Positions 34,948 to 42,674 of a DNA stretch of 64,000 nt are shown here, piece after piece; the stretch's first letter is position 1; each line of letters begins with the position of its first letter. The stretch is taken from positions 294,070-358,069 of the forward strand of contig NZ_FMTM01000007.1 of NCBI RefSeq assembly GCF_900099775.1, read 5' to 3'. The translations under genes were made by a program, and so were the position numbers. The notes beneath the pieces are model-generated. The model saw only the letters and a program-made list of their open reading frames with translations. It had not been told where the DNA came from and searched no databases. The DNA comes from Rhizobium mongolense subsp. loessense (GTDB taxonomy: Bacteria > Pseudomonadota > Alphaproteobacteria > Rhizobiales > Rhizobiaceae).

Positions 34948-36672
34948 TCAGTTCGACTGCCAGCTCTTGACCAGTTCGTCGTAATTGACCGTTACCGGCT
35001 TCTCTTTCTCGTTCTCGACCTTCAATTGCGGAGCGAGGTTGCCCTTTGCGACGGCATCCTTGTTCCAGTATTCGAGATCTTGCTCCTCAGCGAGCTTCGG
35101 TCCGACGTCACCCTGAACACCTGCGCGTTCCAGGCGCTGCAGTACCTTTTCCTGCTCGGCGCAAAGCGAATCCATGGCTTCCTGCGCGGTCTTTGCTCCC
35201 GACGACGCATCGCCGATCGCCTGCCACCAAAGCTGTGCCAGCTTCGGATAGTCCGGAACGTTCGTACCGGTCGGCGACCACTGCACGCGGGCCGGCGAGC
35301 GGTAGAACTCGACCAAACCGCCGAGCTTCGGAGCGCGTTCGGTGAAGCTCTTGTCACGAATGGTGGACTCGCGAATGAACGTCAGCCCGACGTGGCTCTT
35401 CTTCACGTCGACCGTCTTCGACGTGACGAACTGAGCATAGAGCCAGGCGGCCTTGGCTCGATCGTCGGGGGTCGACTTCATCAGCGTCCAAGAGCCGGCA
35501 TCCTGGTACCCGAGCTTCATGCCGTCCTTCCAGTAGACGCCGTGCGGCGACGGGGCGAAGCGCCACTTCGGCGTGCCGTCCTCGTTCACGACCGGCAGCC
35601 CCTGCTTCACGAAGTCGGCGGTGAAGGCCGTGTATGTAAACATCTGCTGGGCGATCTCACCCTGCGACGGAACCGGGCCAGATTCGGAGAAGGTCATGCC
35701 CTGGGCTGCCGCCGGAGCGTAGGCCTTCATCCAATCCAGATACTTCTGGATCGAATAGACGGCTGCAGGACCGTTGGTGTCGCCGCCGCGTGCGACGCAA
35801 GAGCCGACTGGACGCGAGTTCTCGTCTACCTTGATGCCCCATTCGTCAACCGGCTTACCATTCGGAATGCCTTTGTCGCCGTTGCCAGCCATGGAGAGCC
35901 AGGCGTCGGTGAAGCGCCAGCCGAGCGACGGATCCTTCTTGCCGTAGTCCATGTGGCCATAGACCTTCTTACCACCGACCTCACGTCCGGTGAAGAATTC
36001 AGCGATGTCCTCATAGGCCGACCAGTTGACCGGCACGCCGAGGTCGTAGCCGTACTTCGCCTTGAAGTCGGCCTTGTTTTTCTCGTCGTTGAACCAGTCG
36101 TAGCGGAACCAGTAGAGGTTCGCGAACTGCTGGTCGGGCAGCTGATAGAGCTTGCCGTCCGGCGCCGTCGTGAAGGACTTGCCGATGAAGTCGTCGATGT
36201 CGAGGTTGGGATTGGTGACGTCCTTCCCCTCGTTCGCCATGAAGTCGGTCAGACTGCGTGCCTGCTGATAGCGCCAGTGCGTACCGATGAGGTCCGAGTC
36301 ATTGATGTAGGCGTCGTAGATGTTTTCGCCTGACTGCATCTGCGTCTGCAGTTTTTCAACGACGTCGCCTTCGCCGATCAGATCATGGGCGATCTTGATG
36401 CCGGTGATCGCGGTAAAGGCTGGTGCCAGCACCTTCGATTCATATTCGTGCGTGGTGATCGTTTCGGAGACAACCTTGATGTCCATGCCGGCGAAAGGCT
36501 TTGCCGCATCGACGAACCACTGCATTTCCTTTTCCTGGTCCGCACGGGAAAGCGTCGAGAGATCGCCGACTTCCTTGTCCAGAAAGGCTTTCGCCTCATC
36601 CATGCCGGCATAGGCGGAACCCGCCATGGCCAGCAAGATGCCTGCTGTTGTCGCTAGTAAATGCCGTCGCAT
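34948..36672 (-). CDS. glpV: Glycerol ABC transporter substrate-binding protein
   Basis: 574 residues, markedly longer than ordinary CUT1 binding proteins (about 430), as is usual for GlpV. Signal peptide MRRHLLATTAGILLAMAGSA ending AYA at about residue 22. The mature part starts GMDEAKAFLDKEVGDLSTL and contains LPDQQFANLYWFRYDWF and SHVGLTFIREST. It binds glycerol in the periplasm. Last gene of the glpD-S-T-P-Q-U-V operon, followed by a terminator. Confidence 0.92.
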   Translation of the reverse strand: MRRHLLATTAGILLAMAGSAYAGMDEAKAFLDKEVGDLSTLSRADQEKEMQWFVDAAKPFAGMDIKVVSETITTHEYESKVLAPAFTAITGIKIAHDLIGEGDVVEKLQTQMQSGENIYDAYINDSDLIGTHWRYQQARSLTDFMANEGKDVTNPNLDIDDFIGKSFTTAPDGKLYQLPDQQFANLYWFRYDWFNDEKNKADFKAKYGYDLGVPVNWSAYEDIAEFFTGREVGGKKVYGHMDYGKKDPSLGWRFTDAWLSMAGNGDKGIPNGKPVDEWGIKVDENSRPVGSCVARGGDTNGPAAVYSIQKYLDWMKAYAPAAAQGMTFSESGPVPSQGEIAQQMFTYTAFTADFVKQGLPVVNEDGTPKWRFAPSPHGVYWKDGMKLGYQDAGSWTLMKSTPDDRAKAAWLYAQFVTSKTVDVKKSHVGLTFIRESTIRDKSFTERAPKLGGLVEFYRSPARVQWSPTGTNVPDYPKLAQLWWQAIGDASSGAKTAQEAMDSLCAEQEKVLQRLERAGVQGDVGPKLAEEQDLEYWNKDAVAKGNLAPQLKVENEKEKPVTVNYDELVKSWQSN

Positions 36673-36750
36673 AATATCCTCCCAGGGTTTGCGATTGCAG
36701 TCTTCACGTTTCAGGCGGCCAGTCCCCCGGCCATCTGTATTACCCTGCCG

Positions 36751-37032
36751 TCACACGTAGCGGAACACGCCGATGGCGTAGACTACGGCGAGGGCAAGTG
36801 CCCACCATAGGTTGGGCCCGACAAGGCCCAGCCATGCGAGATGAATGAATGCTGCACCGAGCAGCGAAATGAAAAGCCGGTCCCCGCGCGTCGTTTCGAA
36901 ACGCAGCACGCCGACCCGCGGCGAGCCCCCCGGCGCGAAATACTCCCACACGCTCATGCCGATCAGCAGCACGAGGATCGTCAGGAAGAACAGTGCCGTG
37001 GGCAGCGTCCACGCCATCCAGGAAAAGTTCAT
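36751..37032 (-). CDS. glpU: Small membrane protein of the glycerol ABC operon (DUF2160-like)
   Basis: 93 residues with hydrophobic segments at about 8-27, 54-73 and 75-90. It begins MNFSWMAWTLPTALFFLTIL and includes SPRVGVLRFETTRGDRLFIS. The position between the second permease and glpV and the size match GlpU of Rhizobium leguminosarum, where it belongs to the glycerol transporter operon; its role is not defined. The same frame stays open far upstream as an antisense-like extension inside glpQ; the ATG at 37032, 11 bp after the glpQ stop, is the real start. Confidence 0.85.
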   Translation of the reverse strand: MNFSWMAWTLPTALFFLTILVLLIGMSVWEYFAPGGSPRVGVLRFETTRGDRLFISLLGAAFIHLAWLGLVGPNLWWALALAVVYAIGVFRYV

Positions 37033-37043
37033 ATCGATCTCCC

Positions 37044-37871
37044 TCAAACGCGTCCAAGAGCAAAGCCCTTGGCGATGTAGTTCCTGACGAAATAAATGAC
37101 GAGCGCGCCCGGCACGATCGTCAGCACGCCGGCAGCAGCCAGTACACCCCAATCCATGCCGGCCGCCGAAACGGTGCGCGTCATGATCGCCGAGATCGGC
37201 TTTGCAGCCGTGGTCGTCAGCGTACGGGCAAGCAGCAGTTCGACCCACGAAAACATGAAGCAGAAGAAGGCTGCGACGCCGATACCGCTTGCGATCAACG
37301 GCATGAAGATCTTCACGAAGAAGCGCGGGAACGAATAGCCGTCGATATACGCAGTCTCGTCGATTTCCTTCGGCACACCCGACATGAAGCCTTCCAGGAT
37401 CCACACGGCCAACGGCACGTTGAAAAGGCAATGCGCCAGAGCAACGGCAACATGCGTGTCGATGAGGCCGAACGCCGAATAGAGCTGGAAGAAAGGAAGT
37501 GCGAAGACGGCCGGCGGTGCCATCCTGTTCGTCAGCAGCCAGAAGAACAGGTGTTTGTCGCCGAGAAACCGGTAGCGCGAGAAAGCGTAGGCCGCCGGCA
37601 GCGCCGCAAGCACCGAGATCACCGTATTCATCCCGACGTAGATGATGGAATTGATATAGCCATTGTACCAGGAGGGATCGGTGAAGATCACCCTGTAGTT
37701 CCTGAGTGTCGGATTCTGCGGCCAGAGCGAGAAGGCGCCAGTGATCTCGGCATTCTCCTTGAAGCTCATATTGATCAGCCAATAGATCGGCAGCAGGAGA
37801 AAGACGATATAGATCGTCGAGACGACCCAGGAGAAGTTGCCGGCGGGTTTGTATTTCATCGTGGTTTCCAT
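37044..37871 (-). CDS. glpQ: Glycerol ABC transporter permease
   Basis: 275 residues with six membrane segments, first at about 15-35 (FSWVVSTIYIVFLLLPIYWL). The EAA-loop region reads EIDETAYIDGYSFPRFF, a diverged EAA motif with Thr in place of the second Ala. GGAGAGGG precedes the ATG at 37871. It pairs with GlpP to form the channel used by the GlpS/GlpT ATPases. Confidence 0.9.
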   Translation of the reverse strand: METTMKYKPAGNFSWVVSTIYIVFLLLPIYWLINMSFKENAEITGAFSLWPQNPTLRNYRVIFTDPSWYNGYINSIIYVGMNTVISVLAALPAAYAFSRYRFLGDKHLFFWLLTNRMAPPAVFALPFFQLYSAFGLIDTHVAVALAHCLFNVPLAVWILEGFMSGVPKEIDETAYIDGYSFPRFFVKIFMPLIASGIGVAAFFCFMFSWVELLLARTLTTTAAKPISAIMTRTVSAAGMDWGVLAAAGVLTIVPGALVIYFVRNYIAKGFALGRV

Positions 37872-37881
37872 GACCCTCTCC

Positions 37882-38748
37882 TCATGAATTCGCGTCGCTG
37901 CTGGTCATGACTGTGTAGAATATCCACGAGAGCAGCAGGATGATCAGGAAGTAGACGATCGACATGGCGGCTGCGGGCCCGAGGTCGAACTGGCCGACCG
38001 CCATCTTCACGAGATCGATGGAAAGGAATGTCGTGGAATTGCCCGGTCCGCCGCCGGTGACAACGAACGGTTCCGTATAGATCATGAAGCTGTCCATGAA
38101 ACGCAGGAGCACCGCAATCAGCAGAACGCGCTTCATCTTCGGCAACTGGATATAGCGGAAGACGGACCAACGCGAAGCGCCGTCTATCTTCGCAGCTTGA
38201 TAGTACGCCTCCGGGATCGAAACGAGACCGGCATAGCACAGCAGCACGACAAGGCTCGTCCAATGCCAGACATCCATGATGATGATCGTGATCCACGCAT
38301 CGATAGGGTCGCGGACATAGTTGTAGTCGAGCCCCATCGCTTCCAGGCTGTGGCCGAGCAGGCCGATATCAACACGGCCGAAGACCTGCCAGATCGTGCC
38401 GACCACATTCCACGGGATGAGGAGGGGAAGTGCCATCAGCACGAGGCAGACGGGAACGCCAATGCCTTTTTTGGGCATGTTGAGCGCGATGAAGATGCCA
38501 AGCGGGATTTCAAGCGCCAGAATGATGAAGGAGAATAGCAGGTTTCGCTGCAGGGCCTCCCAGAAGCGGTCGGAATGAAGGATGTCGTCGAACCAGTCGG
38601 TGCCGGCCCAAAAGAACTCGTTGTTGCCGAAGGTGTCCTGAACGGAGTAATTCACGACCGTCATCAGCGGAATGGCCGCCGAAAACGCGACGAGCAGCAA
38701 TACCGGCAGGACGAGAAACCAGGCCTTGTTGTTCCAGGTCTTTTCCAT
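37882..38748 (-). CDS. glpP: Glycerol ABC transporter permease
   Basis: 288 residues. The first membrane span (about 9-29) follows MEKTWNNKAWFLVLPVLLL; the EAA-loop region is EAYYQAAKIDGASRWSVFRY and the GGPG turn FVVTGGGPGNST. The ATG at 38748 has GGAGGG upstream and lies 2 bp after glpT. MalF-type partner of GlpQ. Confidence 0.9.
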   Translation of the reverse strand: MEKTWNNKAWFLVLPVLLLVAFSAAIPLMTVVNYSVQDTFGNNEFFWAGTDWFDDILHSDRFWEALQRNLLFSFIILALEIPLGIFIALNMPKKGIGVPVCLVLMALPLLIPWNVVGTIWQVFGRVDIGLLGHSLEAMGLDYNYVRDPIDAWITIIIMDVWHWTSLVVLLCYAGLVSIPEAYYQAAKIDGASRWSVFRYIQLPKMKRVLLIAVLLRFMDSFMIYTEPFVVTGGGPGNSTTFLSIDLVKMAVGQFDLGPAAAMSIVYFLIILLLSWIFYTVMTSSDANS

Positions 38749-38750
38749 GA

Positions 38751-39821
38751 TCAACCCTCCCTTCCGACCCGCCACGAACCGGCGTAGATGCTGATCGCAT
38801 CCGGATCGAAGCTGACGCGCGCATCCGCTGGAATTTCCACATCTTCCGGCACGACGATGGCGATCGGCTGATCTGCAAACCGCGCGCGAACGATTTTTTG
38901 CCTGCCGATATCCTCGACCTTCGAAATCGAGACGGGCATGCCTTCGCGGCCGAGGCGGATGAATTCGGGACGGATGCCAAGTTCGATCTTGGCCGCACCA
39001 TTCGTTTTCGGCGCGTAGCCGAGATTGATCGTCTCACTGCCAACCTTGACGGTATTGCCGGCAACTTCCGCCGGCATGACATTCATCCCCGGCGAGCCAA
39101 TGAAATAACCTACAAAGGTGTGGCTCGGGCGTTCGAACAGTTCCGCGGGCGTGCCGATCTGCACGATTTCTCCCTCATACATGACAACGACCTTCTCGGC
39201 GAAGGTCAGCGCCTCCGTCTGGTCGTGGGTCACATAGACCATCGTGAAACCGAACTGCTTGTGCAGCCGCTTCAGCTGCGACCGCAGCACCCATTTCATA
39301 TGCGGATCGATAACGGTCAGCGGTTCATCGAAGAGAATCGCGTTGACGTCGTTTCGCACCAGACCGCGGCCAAGTGAAATTTTTTGTTTCTGATCGGCCG
39401 TAAGCCGCTGCGCCTTGCGCTTGGCCCAGTCCGCAAGATCAATCATCTCGAGAATTTCGCGAACGCGCCGATCGACGTCGGCCTCCGAGACACCCCGGTT
39501 GCGAAGCGGAAAAGCGAGATTGTCGTAGACCGTCATCGTGTCGTAGATGACGGGGAATTGGAAAACCTGCGCGATGTTGCGGGCTTGCGTCGACAGCATG
39601 GTTACGTCCTGGCCGCCGAACAGGATGCGCCCGTGCGAAGGCTGAAGCAGACCGGAGATGATGTTGAGAAGCGTTGTCTTTCCGCATCCTGACGGACCAA
39701 GAAGCGCATATGCGCCGCCGTCGGTCCACTCATGATCGACTTCCTTCAGGGCATAGTCCTTGTCCGTCTTCGGATTGGGTCCGTAGGCGTGGCGGATATG
39801 GTCGAGCGTGATCCGTGCCAT
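38751..39821 (-). CDS. glpT: Glycerol ABC transporter ATP-binding protein with degenerate signature motif
   Basis: 356 residues. Walker A GPSGCGKTT (42-50), Q-loop Gln88, Walker B ILFDE (162-166) and the switch His199 in YVTHDQTEA are intact. The ABC signature, however, reads LTADQ (140-144) instead of LSGGQ. A C-terminal OB-fold domain with IELGIRPEF follows. GlpS has the complementary defect, so the two should form a heterodimer with one sound and one degenerate ATP site. Overlaps closely with neighbours, 9 bp after glpS. Confidence 0.92.
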   Translation of the reverse strand: MARITLDHIRHAYGPNPKTDKDYALKEVDHEWTDGGAYALLGPSGCGKTTLLNIISGLLQPSHGRILFGGQDVTMLSTQARNIAQVFQFPVIYDTMTVYDNLAFPLRNRGVSEADVDRRVREILEMIDLADWAKRKAQRLTADQKQKISLGRGLVRNDVNAILFDEPLTVIDPHMKWVLRSQLKRLHKQFGFTMVYVTHDQTEALTFAEKVVVMYEGEIVQIGTPAELFERPSHTFVGYFIGSPGMNVMPAEVAGNTVKVGSETINLGYAPKTNGAAKIELGIRPEFIRLGREGMPVSISKVEDIGRQKIVRARFADQPIAIVVPEDVEIPADARVSFDPDAISIYAGSWRVGREG

Positions 39822-39830
39822 TCTGTCCCC

Positions 39831-40910
39831 CTATGCCGCTAGCTGCGTGGCAGCGATGGCGCGGCCATTGTCGCCGAACGCCATCAGGTGACGCGTGTCC
39901 AGGAACACGTCGACATCCGTATCCGGCTCGATATCATGAATGCCGTGCGCCAGCATAACCCAGCGCACCCCTTGGTAATCCAGATGCACGAAGCTCTCGG
40001 AGCCGGTGATTTCGGAAATCTGCGTTCTGGCGCGAAGCTTGGGCGCACCAGCGGTCTGTGGTTCCAGGGCAAGATGATGCGGATGAAACGCGATGGTGAT
40101 CGGACCGTCCGCGATTGCCGCAAGATGTGCCGGCACCGGAATACCGATTAGGCCACTATGCTGAAAGCTCGCGCCTGCTTTCGAAACCGAAATGAAATTC
40201 AGCGGTGGGTCCGCAAAGGTCTTGGCCGTCACCAGATCGGCGGGCCGGCGATAGACGGAAATGGTCGGACCGAATTGCGTCACGCTTCCCTGATTGAGGG
40301 TCGCGGTATTGCCGCCGAGCAGCAAGGCTTCCGAAGGTTCTGTCGTCGCATAGACGAAAATCGCGCCCGACTGGGAAAATATTCTCGGCAGTTCCTGGCG
40401 CAGTTCCTCGCGCAGCTTGTAGTCGAGATTGGCAAGCGGTTCGTCGAGAAGCACCAGCCCTGCATTCTTGACAAGGGCGCGCGCAAGCGCGGTCCGCTGC
40501 TGCTGCCCGCCCGACAGGTTGAGCGGAGTACGCTCGAGATAAGGTGTTAGCTTCAGGAGCTCTGCCGCCTTGCGCACTTCCACATCGATCGCCTTCGCGT
40601 CACGGCCAGCGATCCTGAGCGGCGAGGCGATATTCTCATAGACGGACAATGCGGGATAATTGATGAATTGCTGGTAGACCATCGCGACTTTTCGCTTCTG
40701 CACCGGCACGCCGGTCACATCGGCGCCATCGAAATGGATGGAGCCGCTGGTTGGACGGTCAAGTCCAGCCATGAGGCGCATCAACGACGTCTTGCCGGAG
40801 AGCGTCGGTCCCAGCAGGACGTTCAGCGTACCCCGTTCGAGTATCAGATCGGTCGGGTGAATATGATATTCACCACCTACCATCTTAGCGGCATTCCGCA
40901 ATTCAAGCAT
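39831..40910 (-). CDS. glpS: Glycerol ABC transporter ATP-binding protein lacking the switch histidine
   Basis: 359 residues. Walker A GPTLSGKTS (34-42), Q-loop Gln80, canonical signature LSGGQ (132-136) and Walker B LVLLDE (152-157) are present. At the H-loop the usual YVTHDQ is YATTEP, so the switch histidine is Thr190. The C-terminal regulatory domain includes ITIAFHPHHLAL. First transporter gene after glpD; pairs with GlpT. Confidence 0.92.
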   Translation of the reverse strand: MLELRNAAKMVGGEYHIHPTDLILERGTLNVLLGPTLSGKTSLMRLMAGLDRPTSGSIHFDGADVTGVPVQKRKVAMVYQQFINYPALSVYENIASPLRIAGRDAKAIDVEVRKAAELLKLTPYLERTPLNLSGGQQQRTALARALVKNAGLVLLDEPLANLDYKLREELRQELPRIFSQSGAIFVYATTEPSEALLLGGNTATLNQGSVTQFGPTISVYRRPADLVTAKTFADPPLNFISVSKAGASFQHSGLIGIPVPAHLAAIADGPITIAFHPHHLALEPQTAGAPKLRARTQISEITGSESFVHLDYQGVRWVMLAHGIHDIEPDTDVDVFLDTRHLMAFGDNGRAIAATQLAA

Positions 40911-40952
40911 TCCGGTTCCCGTGCCTCCTCACGACGGGGACGACATGGCGCT

Positions 40953-42470
40953 TCATCCCGCAAGCTGCGCAGGGATCGCGGCCATGTACTCCTCCAATTT
41001 CTGTACTTCATCCATTTGCAGATATAGCCCGTTCTTGGTCCTTCGCCACAGGATGTCTTGAGCGGTGACGGCCCATTCGTTTTGGACGAGATAGCGGACT
41101 TCGGCCTCGTAGAGATCGGAACCGAAGCAGTGGCCGAGATCGGCGATAGATTTAGCCTCTGCGAGCAGAATTGCGGCGCGCGTGCCGTAGCGGCGCACGA
41201 GCCGGCGGGCATGGGCCTCGGCAAGGAACGGATAGTCCGCTTTCAGCTTGCTCACCTCGGCCGCATAGCCCTTGACCGGGAAGTCGCCGCCCGGCAGATG
41301 GCTCCTCGCCGTCCACGGGCCGCCCTTCTTGCCGATCGCCTCGCCGATCTTTTCCAGCGCATGCTCCGACAGCCGCCGGTAGGTGGTCAGCTTGCCGCCG
41401 AAGACATTGAGCAGCGGCGCCTCGCCACCTTTGCCTTCGAGCTGCAGTACATAGTCGCGCGTCGCCTCCTGTGCCTTCGAGGCGCCGTCGTCATAGAGCG
41501 GCCGCACCGCCGAATAGCTCCAGACGATGTCGTCCGGGGTCACCGGCTCGTTGAAATATTCGCTGGCGGCGGCGCAGAGATAGCCGGTCTCCTCCGCAGA
41601 GATGCGCACGTCCTTGGGATCGCCGCTATAGTCGCGGTCGGTGGTGCCGATCAGCGTGAAGTCGTCCTCGTAGGGGATGGCGAAGATGATGCGGTTGTCG
41701 GGGTTCTGGAAGAAATAGGCGCGCGGCCCCTCGAATTTCTTCTTGACGACGATGTGGCTGCCCTGCACCAACCGCACATGGCGGGCCTCGGTCTCGCCAA
41801 GGGCTGCACGCAGCACCTGGTCGACCCAGGGGCCGGCGGCATTGACCAGCATGCGGGCCCGATGCCGGCGCCTTTCGCCGGTCAGCATATCGCAGCTGTC
41901 GATTTCCCACAGGCCGTTCTCGCGGCGCGCCGCCACCACCTTGGTGCGCGGCATGATCAGCGCACCGCGGTCGGCGGCATCGCGGGCGTTGAGCACCACC
42001 AGGCGGGCATCGTCGACCCAGCCGTCGGAATATTCGAAGGCCTTGGCAAACACCGGCTTCAGCGGCCGGCCGGCCGGATCGCGGCGCAGGTTCAGCACCG
42101 CGGTCGGCGGCAAAAGTCTGCGGCCGCCAAGATGGTCGTAGAAAAACAACCCCAGCCTGATCAGCCAGGCCGGCCGGATGCCGCCCTTGTGATAGGGCAG
42201 CACGAAGCGCAGCGGCCAGATGATGTGCGGCGCCATCGCCCACAGCATCTCGCGCTCCATCAGCGATTCGCGCACCAGCCGGAACTCGTAATGCTCCAGA
42301 TAGCGCAAGCCCCCATGGATCAGCTTCGTCGCTCCGGACGACGTGCCCGAGGCAAAGTCGCCCATCTCGGCCAGCGCCACCGAATAGCCGCGTCCAACAG
42401 CATCCCGGCAAATGCCGCAGCCGTTGATCCCGCCGCCAATCACGAAAAGGTCGTGCTGTGTTTGGCCCAC
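40953..42470 (-). CDS. glpD: Aerobic glycerol-3-phosphate dehydrogenase (FAD)
   Basis: 505 residues from a GTG at 42470 preceded by GAGGGG. FAD-binding FVIGGGINGCGICRDA at the N-terminus, the GlpD signature GTSSGATKLIHGGLRYLE and the substrate-region FGGKLTTYRRLSEHALEKIG are all present. The enzyme oxidises sn-glycerol-3-phosphate to dihydroxyacetone phosphate and feeds electrons to quinone at the inner membrane. First gene of the operon. Codon use is noticeably more GC-rich at third positions than in glpS-glpV, suggesting a different recent history. Neither glpK nor glpR is nearby. Confidence 0.94.
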   Translation of the reverse strand: MGQTQHDLFVIGGGINGCGICRDAVGRGYSVALAEMGDFASGTSSGATKLIHGGLRYLEHYEFRLVRESLMEREMLWAMAPHIIWPLRFVLPYHKGGIRPAWLIRLGLFFYDHLGGRRLLPPTAVLNLRRDPAGRPLKPVFAKAFEYSDGWVDDARLVVLNARDAADRGALIMPRTKVVAARRENGLWEIDSCDMLTGERRRHRARMLVNAAGPWVDQVLRAALGETEARHVRLVQGSHIVVKKKFEGPRAYFFQNPDNRIIFAIPYEDDFTLIGTTDRDYSGDPKDVRISAEETGYLCAAASEYFNEPVTPDDIVWSYSAVRPLYDDGASKAQEATRDYVLQLEGKGGEAPLLNVFGGKLTTYRRLSEHALEKIGEAIGKKGGPWTARSHLPGGDFPVKGYAAEVSKLKADYPFLAEAHARRLVRRYGTRAAILLAEAKSIADLGHCFGSDLYEAEVRYLVQNEWAVTAQDILWRRTKNGLYLQMDEVQKLEEYMAAIPAQLAG

Positions 42471-42517
42471 TTTACCCCTCCCCGTGCGCCGTCATCGATT
42501 TGCGCAACAGGACAAAT

Positions 42518-42564
42518 CGAAACTTTTTGAAGTAAAAACGAAAACCATTCGCGTGTCAAACGAA
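42518..42564 (-). promoter_or_regulatory. glpD promoter with DeoR/GlpR-like CGAA repeats
   Basis: On the minus strand TTGACA (42559-42554), a 17-bp spacer and TTTACT (42536-42531) form a promoter. Three near-identical elements read on the plus strand, aaatCGAAA, aaaaCGAAA and caaaCGAAT, have CGAA at 42518, 42539 and 42561, i.e. 21 and 22 bp apart, and cover the promoter. Helically phased repeats of this kind fit DeoR-family GlpR; the regulator itself is not in the window. Confidence 0.55.
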
Positions 42565-42590
42565 TGTTTCTCGCATCAAGGGAGGATAAG

Positions 42591-42618
42591 AAAAAACCGC
42601 CACCCGATCGGGTGGCGG
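42591..42618 (-). terminator. Rho-independent terminator ending the sugar ABC operon
   Basis: A perfect 22-bp palindrome, ccgccacccga joined to tcgggtggcgg (42597-42618), is followed on the minus strand by TTTTTT. It lies 56 bp after the fusion-protein stop and upstream of the glpD promoter, insulating the two operons. Confidence 0.92.
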
Positions 42619-42674
42619 CGCACTATGAAGCGGATGAAAGTGTAGGAAAACCCGGCATGAACCAGGCTGATTTC

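Noticed and set aside
36751..37782. Extending glpU upstream as a 343-residue protein
   Set aside because: The extra 250 residues lie out of frame inside glpQ and are Arg/His-rich noise; the membrane protein starts at 37032.
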